Origin: Pontibacillus sp. HMF3514
Lineage (GTDB): Bacteria > Bacillota > Bacilli > Bacillales > BH030062
DNA: 64,000 nt
Assembly: GCF_009858175.1 (NCBI RefSeq)
Contig: NZ_CP047393.1
Span: 682,001-746,000 of the forward strand
Direction: 5' to 3'
The notes beneath the pieces are model-generated. The model was not told where the DNA came from, did not search any database, and saw only the letters and a program-made list of their open reading frames with translations. The translations under genes were made by a program, and so were the position numbers. Of the stretch, positions 1 to 8,884 are shown in pieces; position 1 is the first letter of the stretch, and every line of letters starts with the position of its first letter.

Positions 1-614
1 AGAAACCTCATCGAGCTACTTTTAAAAATGGAACTCTTATTTCAGATGCACCTATAGAATCAAGTGTACATGATGAGCCAAGGCAAAACGGTAGTTTGGA
101 ATGGGAGGATGTCTCTTCTTTAGAAACTAGGTTTACTTATGATCGTCAAAAAGCTGTGCAATATGCCAATCGTTGGTGGAATGATTACAATCCAGCTTTC
201 CGCACATTTGAAAATGATTGCACAAATTTCATTTCACAATGTTTGCGTGCAGGCGGTGCACCCATGTGGGGATCACCCAGTCGTTCCAAGGGTTGGTGGT
301 ACACGGCTAAGACTTGGAGTTATAGTTGGACCGTTGCCAATGCTATGAGGTGGTACTTAAGTGGTGCTAAACAAGGTGTGAAAGGAAAGTCTGTAGAGAG
401 GGCTTCTGACCTTTTATTAGGTGATATCATCTGTTACGATTTCGAGGGAGATGGGCGATGGAATCACACAACGATTGTGGTGGCTAAGGATGCAAATGAT
501 GAGCCATTAGTAAATGCTCATACATCGAATAGCTACCATCGTTTCTGGAATTATGAGGACTCCACTGCATATACGCCTCAAATTCAATATAAATTTTTCC
601 GAATTGGTGAATGA
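1..614 (+). CDS. Amidase-domain protein, 5' truncated by window edge
   Basis: The frame is open from base 3 to the TGA at 612-614, so this is the C-terminal ~203 residues of a gene that starts upstream of the window; the TTG at 96 is merely an internal codon. The visible part matches the Amidase_6 fold found in Bacillaceae (established family): an aromatic-rich region beginning YDRQKAVQYANRWWNDY, then NDCTNFISQ with the presumed catalytic Cys, and a later WNHTTIVV block supplying the presumed catalytic His. Such proteins are thought to act on cell-wall peptides or polyamides. The N-terminus and any signal peptide are not visible. No terminator separates it from trmL, whose promoter lies immediately after its stop. 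Confidence 0.8.
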   Translation, partial: KPHRATFKNGTLISDAPIESSVHDEPRQNGSLEWEDVSSLETRFTYDRQKAVQYANRWWNDYNPAFRTFENDCTNFISQCLRAGGAPMWGSPSRSKGWWYTAKTWSYSWTVANAMRWYLSGAKQGVKGKSVERASDLLLGDIICYDFEGDGRWNHTTIVVAKDANDEPLVNAHTSNSYHRFWNYEDSTAYTPQIQYKFFRIGE

Positions 615-619
615 AAATA

Positions 620-628
620 TGATATAAT
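620..628 (+). promoter_or_regulatory. Extended -10 promoter for trmL
   Basis: TG at 620-621 followed by one base and TATAAT at 623-628 forms an extended -10 element. No convincing -35 is present 16-18 bases upstream, which is typical of extended -10 promoters. It sits about 30 bases before the trmL start. Confidence 0.5.
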
Positions 629-660
629 ACTCAGGTTAGTACAAGGAAGAGGTGAACGTG

Positions 661-1134
661 ATGCCACTCCATATTGTGTTGTATCAACCTGAGATTCCCG
701 CAAACACGGGAAATATTGCAAGAACATGCCTAGCAACGAATACCGTGCTCCATTTAATTCGTCCACTCGGTTTTTCTACAGATGATAAAATGCTTCGTCG
801 AGCTGGGTTGGATTATTGGCATGATGTTGATATTCGTTATTATGACGGTATAGAGGAATTATACGAGTCCTTTCCTGAGGGAAGCTTTTACTATATTGAA
901 AACTTTGGAACAGGCTATTGGACAGATTTTGATTACAGTGATCCAGAAGAAGATATTTTGTTTGTCTTTGGAAGGGAAACAGATGGAATCCCGACGTCCT
1001 TACTTGAAGGAAAGGAAGAACGTTGCCTGCGTATTCATATGAATGATAAAGTGCGTTCATTGAATTTATCCAATACAGCAGCTGTTATTGTGTATGAAGT
1101 GATGAGGCAACAAGGGTTCCCTGGGTTAGAGTAA
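661..1134 (+). CDS. trmL: tRNA (cytidine(34)-2'-O)-methyltransferase TrmL (SPOUT)
   Basis: SAM-dependent 2'-O-methylation of the wobble nucleotide of tRNA-Leu isoacceptors (established for TrmL/CspR). At 157 aa it is a minimal SPOUT domain of the usual length. Motif 1 is PEIPANTGNIARTC near the N-terminus, motif 2 is FGRETDGIP, and motif 3 is the trefoil-knot segment LNLSNTAAVIVYE. I place the start at ATG 661 because family members begin MxLHIVLYQPEIP and AGGAAGAGG (644-652) is 8 bases upstream; GTG 652 and GTG 658 are in frame but overlap or crowd this site. Monocistronic, ending in a strong terminator. Confidence 0.93.
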   Translation: MPLHIVLYQPEIPANTGNIARTCLATNTVLHLIRPLGFSTDDKMLRRAGLDYWHDVDIRYYDGIEELYESFPEGSFYYIENFGTGYWTDFDYSDPEEDILFVFGRETDGIPTSLLEGKEERCLRIHMNDKVRSLNLSNTAAVIVYEVMRQQGFPGLE

Positions 1135-1165
1135 TTCTTAGGGTGTCAAAAAGAATTTTAAGGGG

Positions 1166-1200
1166 AAGGACTAATCTTAAAGGGTTAGTCCTTTTTTTAT
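1166..1200 (+). terminator. Rho-independent terminator of trmL
   Basis: Nine-bp stem AAGGACTAA/TTAGTCCTT (1166-1174 with 1185-1193) followed by a run of seven T. Confidence 0.85.
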
Positions 1201-1326
1201 TTCGATTTATTTTCTATAAAGAGTTGTTAAGTTTATAATTAAAGTTCTAGTTAGTTTATTGTTTGTATTACATAAAATCAACATCGACTTTTCATAAAAC
1301 CATAATATCTAGGAGGACGTATCCTT

Positions 1327-2547
1327 GTGATTATTGCCATAATACTCTTATTATTTGTCTCGCTCTTTTTCTCAGGAAGTGAGACAGCTTTGACAGCGAC
1401 CAATAAGATGAAACTTCAATCAAAAGTAAACCAAAATGATAAAAAAGCAGAAAAGCTTTTAAATCTAATATCTCGCCCCAGTGAGTTTATTACAACGATA
1501 CTGATTGGAAATAATATAGCGAATATTTTGCTTCCAACACTTGTTACTACTCTCGCTATTCAATATGGGTATAATGTAGGTGTAGCATCAGCTATTTTAA
1601 CAGTTACCATTATTATCTTTTCTGAAGTTATTCCAAAATCCGTAGCAGCAGCATATCCCGATCGCATTGCTTTAACGGTGTCTCCAGTTATTCGGTTTTT
1701 TGTCTTAGTATTTAAGCCAGTTACAATTGTCTTAAATTGGCTGACTGGATTTGTTACCAATGCTATAGCTAAAGGGAAAACAAGTGATGTAACTGTATCC
1801 AAAGAAGAGTTACGAACAATGGTGGATGTAGCTGATTCAGAAGGGACGTTTAATAAAGCTGAATATCAACGAATTAAAGGTGTTTTAGACTTCTATAAAT
1901 TAAATGTAAAAGATGTACTACAAACACCAAGAGTAGAGATTACTGCACTACCAAGTACTGCATCCTTTGAAGAAGTACGAGATGTAGTTATTCAAAACCC
2001 ATATACACGATATCCTGTTTATGGAAAAGATATGGATGATATCATAGCCATTTTTCATTCTAAATATTTAGTTTCTTGGTCCATGGATATCGAAAAGCCG
2101 TTAGAAGACTTTTGTTATAAGGATCCATTGATTGTGTATGAGTTTCACAATGTTGAGTGGGTTTTTCGAAAAATGACCAAGGAGAAGAATCATATGGCCA
2201 TTGTATTAGATGAATATGGTGGTACGGAGGGAATTCTCACCCATGAAGATACCATTGAAGCCATGATAGGATTAGAAATTGAAGACGAAATGGATGCTGA
2301 AGAGGATTCTATTGTAGAAAAAATAACGGCAACCGAGATAATCTGCCATGGGAAAATCACGCTGCATAAATTAAATTCATTATTTGAAACAGAAATACCC
2401 GAGGATAAAGATGTTTTAGCAGGTTATTTATTAGAAGAGTTCAGTGAATTCCCTGAGGAAGGCTCGATATTAGAGAAGAATAATCTAACATTCAAAATAT
2501 TAGAGATCGAAGGAAGAAAAATTAAAAAGGTTAAAATTATAAAATAA
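1327..2547 (+). CDS. CNNM/DUF21-CBS-CorC transporter-associated membrane protein (hemolysin C-like family)
   Basis: 406 aa. Residues 1-190 form the DUF21/CNNM membrane domain with about four hydrophobic helices and the family signature SGSETALTA at the end of helix 1. A CBS pair spans roughly 205-330, with the DEYGGTEGILTHEDTIEAM segment typical of the second CBS, and a CorC_HlyC C-terminal domain follows at 335-405. Relatives are implicated in Mg2+ homeostasis (established for CNNM/CorC-type proteins); haemolysis is a historical misnomer. GTG start at 1327 with AGGAGG at 1311-1316. Single gene, ending at a hairpin shared with the small gene on the opposite strand. Confidence 0.88.
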   Translation: MIIAIILLLFVSLFFSGSETALTATNKMKLQSKVNQNDKKAEKLLNLISRPSEFITTILIGNNIANILLPTLVTTLAIQYGYNVGVASAILTVTIIIFSEVIPKSVAAAYPDRIALTVSPVIRFFVLVFKPVTIVLNWLTGFVTNAIAKGKTSDVTVSKEELRTMVDVADSEGTFNKAEYQRIKGVLDFYKLNVKDVLQTPRVEITALPSTASFEEVRDVVIQNPYTRYPVYGKDMDDIIAIFHSKYLVSWSMDIEKPLEDFCYKDPLIVYEFHNVEWVFRKMTKEKNHMAIVLDEYGGTEGILTHEDTIEAMIGLEIEDEMDAEEDSIVEKITATEIICHGKITLHKLNSLFETEIPEDKDVLAGYLLEEFSEFPEEGSILEKNNLTFKILEIEGRKIKKVKIIK

Positions 2548-2572
2548 ATTTGAGATTGAGTTCTCATATAGA

Positions 2573-2602
2573 AAACGCTCAGAGCATGAACTCTGAGCGT
2601 TT
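2573..2602. terminator. Bidirectional terminator
   Basis: Perfect 12-bp stem AAACGCTCAGAG/CTCTGAGCGTTT with a 6-base loop, between convergent genes. U-tracts are short on both sides. Confidence 0.7.
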
Positions 2603-2617
2603 AATGATTTATTTAAG

Positions 2618-2698
2618 TTATCTTTTCGTGTCATAGCCAGCAGTGAAGATCGATACAATAAACGTCACGATGACACCCATTAGTAAAGTTAATTTCAT
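2618..2698 (-). CDS. Putative 26-aa single-span membrane peptide
   Basis: Reads MKLTLLMGVIVTFIVSIF then TAGYDTKR and stop: one hydrophobic helix with a short polar tail. AAGGAGG (2706-2712) precedes the ATG by 7 bases, a TTCACA-17 bp-TATAAT promoter lies upstream, and a terminator follows, so the signals of a real gene are all present. I do not recognise a named family. Its conservation as a peptide cannot be judged from this window alone. Confidence 0.6.
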   Translation of the reverse strand: MKLTLLMGVIVTFIVSIFTAGYDTKR

Positions 2699-2745
2699 GT
2701 ATTGGCCTCCTTATGTAATCCATACGTCTAAAGTCGCTATTATTT

Positions 2746-2774
2746 ATTATACCCAAATTATACAAAAGTGTGAA
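2746..2774 (-). promoter_or_regulatory. SigA-type promoter for the 26-aa peptide gene
   Basis: On the minus strand TTCACA (2774-2769), a 17-bp spacer and TATAAT (2751-2746); -35 is 5/6 and -10 is 6/6. Confidence 0.6.
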
Positions 2775-2880
2775 TGAAAAAGTAAAATAATGATGTATTT
2801 TTCATGTTGTTGTCACATTTATCCGTTCAAATGTAATTATCTTAATAAAATGAAAAACGGTCGAATGTTCCAACTCAAAC

Positions 2881-2909
2881 TCATTTTTCTCTCCCCCTTG
2901 TCATAGACT
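2881..2909 (+). promoter_or_regulatory. SigE/SigK-like sporulation promoter of prkA
   Basis: TCATTTT (2881-2887), a 14-bp spacer, CATAGACT (2902-2909). This is close to the mother-cell SigE pattern KMATATT-N14-CATACANT. prkA is a known mother-cell sporulation gene in Bacillus, which supports the match. Confidence 0.5.
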
Positions 2910-2954
2910 GTACTAATTAGCAAATGCCCAACATCGACAGGGGAGGTCTTTTAC

Positions 2955-4850
2955 GTGGACATTTTAAAAAAGATTCAAGACTACCGGGAAGAAGAGGAAA
3001 AATTGAAGTGGGAAGGGACGTTTGCAGAGTATTTAGAGATGTTGAAAGAACGACCATATCTTGCACAGTCGGCTCATTCACGGGTTTATAATATGATTAA
3101 GCATTCGGGCATTGAAGAAGAAAATGGGAAGTTCAACTACAAGTTCTTTGATAATGAAATCTTTGGTTTAGAAGAAGCAATGGAACGATTAGTGGAAGAA
3201 TATTTTCACCCAGCAGCTATGCGGTTAGATGTTCGTAAACGAATTTTACTTTTAATGGGGCCTGTAAGTGGTGGTAAATCTACCTTAGTTACCTTATTGA
3301 AAAGAGGATTAGAGCGTTTCTCTCATACAGATGAAGGAGCGGTTTATGCCATTAAAGGATGCCCTATGCATGAGGATCCTCTACACTTAGTGCCGCATCA
3401 CTTACGTGAGGATTTTGCAGAAGAGTACGGTGTACGGATTGAAGGTAACCTGTCACCTCTGAATTTGATGCGTCTGGAAGAAGAATATGGAGGGCGTATT
3501 GAGGATGTGAAAGTTGAGCGAATCTTTTTATCGGAGGATAAGCGAACAGGAATTGGCACCTTTAGCCCATCTGATCCGAAATCACAGGACATTGCAGACT
3601 TAACTGGGTCGATCGATTTTTCAACGATTGCAGAGTACGGATCAGAATCTGACCCACGTGCTTATCGCTTTGATGGAGAGTTGAATAAAGCAAACCGAGG
3701 AATCATGGAATTCCAAGAAATGCTGAAGTGTGACGAGAAATTTTTGTGGCACTTGCTATCTCTTACGCAAGAAGGAAACTTTAAAGCGGGAAGATTTGCT
3801 TTGATTAGCGCGGATGAAATGATTATCGCTCATACAAACGAATCGGAATATCGTTCGTTTATTGCTAATAAGAAAAACGAAGCATTACACTCACGTATGA
3901 TTGTCATGCCTGTACCTTACAACTTGAAAGTCACTCAGGAAGAACGTATTTATGAAAAAATGATTGGCCAAAGTGATATTAAAGATGTGCACATTGCCCC
4001 TCATACCTTAAAAGTAGCAGCGATGTTTACGATTTTGACACGTCTGAAAGATTCTACGAATAACCAGGTAGACCTGCTTAAGAAAATGCGTCTTTATGAC
4101 GGGGAAGCGGTAGAAGGCTTTAGTGATGTTGATGTAGAAGAGTTGAAGAATGAGCATCATGATGAGGGTATGAGTGGAATTGACCCTCGTTATGTGATCA
4201 ACCGTATCTCTTCAACGATTATTAAAAAAGAAATGACTTCTATTAATGCACTCGATGTTTTACGTTCCTTAAAAGATGGATTATCTAATCATGCCTCAAT
4301 TTCTAAAGAAGATAAGGAACGCTATTTAAACTTTATCTCGATAGCACGAAAAGAATACGATGAGATTGCGAAGAAAGAAGTACAAAAAGCATTCGTGTAC
4401 TCTTATGATGAATCGGCTAAAACACTCATGGATAACTATCTTGATAATGTTGAGGCGTACTGTAATAAAACGAAACTTCGCGATCCACTTACAGGCGAAG
4501 AATTAAATCCAGATGAAAAGCTTATGCGTTCCATAGAGGAGCAAATCGGAATCTCAGAAAATGCCAAAAAAGCATTCCGAGAGGAGATCCTTATTCGAAT
4601 TTCAGCCTATGCTCGTAAGGGTAAGAAATTCGATTATTCTTCACATGAACGACTACGAGAAGCGATCCAAAAGAAACTATTTACTGATCTGAAAGACGTT
4701 GTTAAGATCACAACTTCTACGAAGACTCCAGATGAGCAACAGTTGAAGAAGGTGAATGAGGTTATAGCTACCCTTGTTGATAGCTACGGGTATAACTCTT
4801 CATCAGCGAATGAATTGTTACGTTATGTTGGGAGTTTGTTGAATCGATAA
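2955..4850 (+). CDS. prkA: PrkA family AAA+ serine protein kinase/protease
   Basis: 631 aa, the normal PrkA length. The N-terminal two thirds is the PrkA AAA domain: Walker A GPVSGGKST (K108), Walker B-like region around LISADEMI, and YVINRISSTIIKKE downstream. The C-terminal ~200 residues are the charged PrkA domain with kinase-like similarity. PrkA affects sporulation and early-log gene expression through ScoC in B. subtilis (established); protease activity has also been reported. GTG start at 2955 follows GGGGAGGT (2940-2947). Its usual functional partner yhbH lies 11 kb downstream (15863), also behind a SigE-like -10. Confidence 0.95.
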   Translation: MDILKKIQDYREEEEKLKWEGTFAEYLEMLKERPYLAQSAHSRVYNMIKHSGIEEENGKFNYKFFDNEIFGLEEAMERLVEEYFHPAAMRLDVRKRILLLMGPVSGGKSTLVTLLKRGLERFSHTDEGAVYAIKGCPMHEDPLHLVPHHLREDFAEEYGVRIEGNLSPLNLMRLEEEYGGRIEDVKVERIFLSEDKRTGIGTFSPSDPKSQDIADLTGSIDFSTIAEYGSESDPRAYRFDGELNKANRGIMEFQEMLKCDEKFLWHLLSLTQEGNFKAGRFALISADEMIIAHTNESEYRSFIANKKNEALHSRMIVMPVPYNLKVTQEERIYEKMIGQSDIKDVHIAPHTLKVAAMFTILTRLKDSTNNQVDLLKKMRLYDGEAVEGFSDVDVEELKNEHHDEGMSGIDPRYVINRISSTIIKKEMTSINALDVLRSLKDGLSNHASISKEDKERYLNFISIARKEYDEIAKKEVQKAFVYSYDESAKTLMDNYLDNVEAYCNKTKLRDPLTGEELNPDEKLMRSIEEQIGISENAKKAFREEILIRISAYARKGKKFDYSSHERLREAIQKKLFTDLKDVVKITTSTKTPDEQQLKKVNEVIATLVDSYGYNSSSANELLRYVGSLLNR

Positions 4851-4865
4851 ATAAAATTAAATCTG

Positions 4866-4907
4866 ATACCAGTCTACATGAGAACCATATGTGGGCTGGT
4901 ATATTTT
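4866..4907 (+). terminator. Terminator of prkA
   Basis: ATACCAG/CTGGTAT outer stem (4866-4872 with 4896-4902) continued inward by wobble-tolerant pairing, followed by a T-rich tract. Confidence 0.75.
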
Positions 4908-5068
4908 TGTGCGATAAGTATATAGTGGTTCCAAGTCATTCTTTTAAGAGGCTAGAATAAAGGTCAAAAAATTTCTAACAGAATATATTAAAAAAATTCA
5001 CACATTAAGTAGTACATTTGGCTTACTTTCTGGTAGGATTTAGTTATCGAGTATATGGAGGCGTATGA

Positions 5069-7033
5069 ATGATTTTAGATTTAACCATGAACGTTGCGGT
5101 GATCATAGCTTATTTGTTTATCATAGGGTTGTTATCTAAGGAAGTACACAAGGGGGATATCTATCAATCTATATTCCATCGTTTAGATACCCAACTTGTT
5201 GCTGGTGGATTGTTTGGGGTGCTTGGCATTATCTTAATGTTATTTAGCATTCAGGTGAATGCTGAGGTAATCGTTGATTTAAGGCATATTGCTACTGTTA
5301 TCGCAGCTGTGTTTTTTGGGATTCCGGCTGCTTTGGGATCGGCATTCATCATTGGTATAGCACGTGTGATTTTAGTTGGAGGTTTTTCAGAAGTCTCTAT
5401 AACTGCCATGTTACTCATGTTTTCTATCGGTATTGTGTGTGCGATTATGACAAAATTACCGTTTAAACCTGCTATGAAATCAATTGTTATGAATGTGGTC
5501 AGTATAGTTATTGTATATATAGCACTTTACATCACGCTAGTTGTCTTTAACGATAACAAAGAAGCTTTAATTAGTATTTATAAAATAGATTGGATTATAG
5601 CTTTATTTGGAGGAATTGTAGCCTTCTATGTTGCAAATTACATATTTCAATCGAATCAAAACTTTTATAAATTACAGCAAACCAATCAAAAGTTGGAAGA
5701 GTCAAACTACTACTTGGAAAAGATGAAGAATCAACTTTTACATAGAGAACAACAATATAAATCTCTATTTGAATATAATCAAAGTGCAACCTTTACACTT
5801 GATTTACAAGGGCATTTTCAGCAAGTAAATAGATCCGCTGAACTCATTACTGGGTATTCCAAAGAAGATTTACAAGGGTCATCTTTTGTTCCTCTTATCG
5901 ATAAAGAATGCATTGAGGATACACTTTGGAATTTTAAAAAGGTTAAAGAGGGCGAGTCTGTAACGTTCCAGACTGAACTTGTTCATAAGAATGGGACGAT
6001 TGTGTATCTTACTGTTAATACGGCTCCTATTATTATTGAGGAAGAAATTATTGGTGTAATTGGAGTTGCACATGATATATCTGTACAAAAACAAACAGAG
6101 AAGAAGATTCAGGAAAGTGAAGAGCAATATCGCAGCTTAATTCACCTTTCGCCAGAAGTGATCTTTGTATTAAAGGATACAAAAATTGAGTTTATAAATG
6201 ATAAAGCTTTAAGTTTCATAGGAGTAGATCAAATTGAAGATCTTCTAGGAGAATCAATATTTGAGTTTATCCATCCAGAAGATCGTGAATTAGTAGCATA
6301 TCGAATCACTAGAGCAATGGAAACAAATGAGGTAAGCAAGCGATTGAATGATGTTCGATTCCTTCATAGAGCAGGAAACATCGTTCAAGCTAATGTTGGG
6401 ACAAAGCTGATTGAATACAATGGTCAAAAAGCTATAATGGGAATAATCCATGACGTAACAGAACAAAAAGAGATTGAACAGCAATTGAAAGATGCCAATC
6501 AAATGTTACGAGAACTATCACAATTAGATGGGCTTACAGGAATTCCGAATCGACGCTATTATGATGAAACCTTAGCCACAGAGTGGGATGATGCGTTGGC
6601 TAATAGAAGAGCTCTATCCTTGGTCATGCTCGATATTGACCATTTTAAGTTCTACAATGACACTTATGGACATCTTCAAGGAGATACATGTCTTAAGCAG
6701 GTAGCTCGTTCGATAAAAGCTTCTGTTAATCGACCGCGTGATTTCGTAGCAAGGTACGGTGGTGAAGAGTTCTCTGTTATTTTACCAGAGACTAACCTGG
6801 ATGGAGCACGAGCTGTAGCAGAAAAGATACGTTCAGATATAGAGCAACTATCCATTCCACATAAATCATCCAAAGTGAAACCAGTGGTCACAGTAAGTGT
6901 AGGGGTTGCTTCAGTTATCCCTCAAGAGCACATAAATAAAGAAGATTTGATACAAGCTGCAGACAGTGGATTGTATGTAGCAAAAGAAAACGGCAGGAAC
7001 CAGGTTAAAGCGGATACGATTGATAACATTTAA
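5069..7033 (+). CDS. Membrane diguanylate cyclase: 5TM-LYT sensor, two PAS, GGDEF
   Basis: 654 aa. Residues 1-190 hold five or six hydrophobic helices of the 5TMR-LYT type, then a coiled-coil linker (~190-225), PAS at ~225-345, second PAS at ~350-465, and GGDEF at ~490-645. The active site reads RYGGEEF (GGEEF at 564-568), competent for c-di-GMP synthesis from two GTP. RPRD at 555-558, exactly five residues before GGEEF, is an intact allosteric I-site, so product inhibition is expected. B. subtilis DgcK has the 5TM and GGDEF parts without the PAS pair. ATG 5069 follows GGAGGCG. Stand-alone gene; no EAL protein is nearby. Confidence 0.92.
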   Translation: MILDLTMNVAVIIAYLFIIGLLSKEVHKGDIYQSIFHRLDTQLVAGGLFGVLGIILMLFSIQVNAEVIVDLRHIATVIAAVFFGIPAALGSAFIIGIARVILVGGFSEVSITAMLLMFSIGIVCAIMTKLPFKPAMKSIVMNVVSIVIVYIALYITLVVFNDNKEALISIYKIDWIIALFGGIVAFYVANYIFQSNQNFYKLQQTNQKLEESNYYLEKMKNQLLHREQQYKSLFEYNQSATFTLDLQGHFQQVNRSAELITGYSKEDLQGSSFVPLIDKECIEDTLWNFKKVKEGESVTFQTELVHKNGTIVYLTVNTAPIIIEEEIIGVIGVAHDISVQKQTEKKIQESEEQYRSLIHLSPEVIFVLKDTKIEFINDKALSFIGVDQIEDLLGESIFEFIHPEDRELVAYRITRAMETNEVSKRLNDVRFLHRAGNIVQANVGTKLIEYNGQKAIMGIIHDVTEQKEIEQQLKDANQMLRELSQLDGLTGIPNRRYYDETLATEWDDALANRRALSLVMLDIDHFKFYNDTYGHLQGDTCLKQVARSIKASVNRPRDFVARYGGEEFSVILPETNLDGARAVAEKIRSDIEQLSIPHKSSKVKPVVTVSVGVASVIPQEHINKEDLIQAADSGLYVAKENGRNQVKADTIDNI

Positions 7034-7123
7034 TATAAAATTGCTCTAAAGAATTTATTCTGATTTTATGTCGAATCCTTTAGAATCATGAGCTTACGAT
7101 TAAGGCATAAAGGGGTATAAATA

Positions 7124-7132
7124 TGCTATACT
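7124..7132 (+). promoter_or_regulatory. Extended -10 promoter for ppx
   Basis: TG at 7124-7125, one base, then TATACT (7127-7132), about 40 bases before the ppx start; no good -35. Confidence 0.45.
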
Positions 7133-7172
7133 GAAACCATTCTAGTACTGCATTAATAAAGGTGGGTAACTT

Positions 7173-8714
7173 TTGAGCAGACATCATTATGCCATTATTG
7201 ATATAGGGTCGAATACGGTTCGACTTGTAATCTATCTTCGGAATAAGAGTGGAAGGTTTAAAGAAGTAGAAAATGTTAAGGCTGTGGCTCGCTTACGTAA
7301 TTATTTAGAAGATAGTGGTGAGTTGAGTGAAGACGGTATCCAAAGCCTTTTAAAGATATTGAAGAGCTTTAAAGAAGTAACGGATTCTTATGAATTAGAC
7401 CAGCTTGTTTGTGTTGCAACCGCAACCATTCGTCAATCTACGAACCAAGACGAGATTATCTCGAGAGTGGAAGCTCAGATAGGTTACAATATGTTAATTT
7501 TATCTGAACAAGAAGAGGCGTATTATGGTTACTTAGCTGTGGTAAATTCCACTTCAATATCAGAGGGGGTTACCATTGATATTGGTGGAGGAAGTACGGA
7601 GGTAACCTATTTTGAAAACCGCAAAATTCAATATTCCCATAGTTTTCCTTTCGGTGCGTTGACGCTGAAAAACATGTTTGTCAAAGGTGACGTTCCAACC
7701 GAACAGGAAATGAGGAAACTAAGCAGTTATCTAAAAGATCAGTTCGAATCACTACCTTGGTTAAAAGGTCGCAATGTCCCATTAATCGGAATAGGGGGAA
7801 GTGCTCGCAACCTTGCTCAAGTAGATCAATCCTTAAAAGAGTACCCACTTGCAGGTCTGCATCAATACAGTATAAAAGACCATGATATCCAATTTATAAA
7901 GCAATATTTAATGACTTTAAACTTTAAAAAACTACAAAAGGTAGAGGGTCTGACAAAAGATAGAGCAGATATTATCTTGCCTGCTATTGAGGTTTTTGAA
8001 TCTTTATATGATGTTGTGGGTGCAAAATCTTTTGTATTGAGTAGAAAAGGCTTGCGTGATGGTGTGTTTAATGAGCAACTTACAACAGATTTTGGCATTT
8101 CAATCTTTCCAAATGTAATTGAAGAAAGCTTTAATGAACTAGCTTCTGATTTTGATATCAACTATAAGCATGTGCTAAAAACGACCGATATAGCTATGAA
8201 AATTATTAATGAGCTTCAAGAGCATGGAGATGGTGATTTTTCTTTCACAGAAGAGGATGTAAGTCTTCTAAAAAGAGGAGCTTTTGTGTATAACTTAGGA
8301 GGTTATATTGATTCAGAATCTAGCTCCCAGCACACCTTCTATTTACTAGCTAATCGAACAATTGATGGACTCTTTCATAAAGATCGATTGAAGGTTGCTT
8401 TAATTGCTTCATTCAAAAGTAAATCAATTTTTAAACAATTTTTTCACCCATACAAGCATTGGTTCTTAAAAGAGGAGAAGAAAAAGCTTCGCTTATTAGG
8501 AGCTATTACGAAGTTTTCATTTAGTTTAGATTCTACTAGAAGAGGCATTGTAGAAGACATTCGAGTTGATATCCAAAAAGAAAGTTTGCATATGCAGGTG
8601 TATTGTAATCAGGAGTCTTTACCAGAAGAATATCAAGTAGAAAAACAGAAAAAACATCTTGAAAAAGCCATTAAACGAAATGTACACGTTTGTTTCCAAC
8701 CATATGAGGGGTAG
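7173..8714 (+). CDS. ppx: Exopolyphosphatase, Ppx/GppA family
   Basis: Hydrolyses terminal phosphates of polyphosphate (or pppGpp in GppA members). 513 aa with the ASKHA-fold signatures: phosphate-1 loop AIIDIGSNTVRLVIY at the N-terminus, a second glycine-rich loop TIDIGGGSTEVTYF near residue 133, and the LIGIGGSARNLA adenosine-side motif near 210; an HD-like C-terminal part follows. The start is TTG 7173 behind AAAGGTGGG. It is followed by ppk, as in many Bacillaceae, but a terminator overlapping its own stop codon suggests the two are only partly co-transcribed. Confidence 0.92.
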   Translation: MSRHHYAIIDIGSNTVRLVIYLRNKSGRFKEVENVKAVARLRNYLEDSGELSEDGIQSLLKILKSFKEVTDSYELDQLVCVATATIRQSTNQDEIISRVEAQIGYNMLILSEQEEAYYGYLAVVNSTSISEGVTIDIGGGSTEVTYFENRKIQYSHSFPFGALTLKNMFVKGDVPTEQEMRKLSSYLKDQFESLPWLKGRNVPLIGIGGSARNLAQVDQSLKEYPLAGLHQYSIKDHDIQFIKQYLMTLNFKKLQKVEGLTKDRADIILPAIEVFESLYDVVGAKSFVLSRKGLRDGVFNEQLTTDFGISIFPNVIEESFNELASDFDINYKHVLKTTDIAMKIINELQEHGDGDFSFTEEDVSLLKRGAFVYNLGGYIDSESSSQHTFYLLANRTIDGLFHKDRLKVALIASFKSKSIFKQFFHPYKHWFLKEEKKKLRLLGAITKFSFSLDSTRRGIVEDIRVDIQKESLHMQVYCNQESLPEEYQVEKQKKHLEKAIKRNVHVCFQPYEG

Positions 8715-8738
8715 CATATTAAAGCTACCTCTTTTTTC
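8706..8738 (+). terminator. Terminator overlapping the ppx stop codon
   Basis: GAGGGGTAGC (8706-8715) pairs with GCTACCTC (8724-8731), followed by six T. The TAG stop of ppx lies inside the 5' arm, so translation to the end could loosen the hairpin. Confidence 0.7.
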
Positions 8739-8884
8739 TATAAAAGTTATGACATCAAGCCTAATATCGGATCATCACTTGGTTAACAATAACTTTATAT
8801 CAAATCTATATTTCGCTTATAAACACTTGGTAAAATTCGTATAAACACATATGTCTTAATACAGAGGAAGGGTGATGGAGACGA

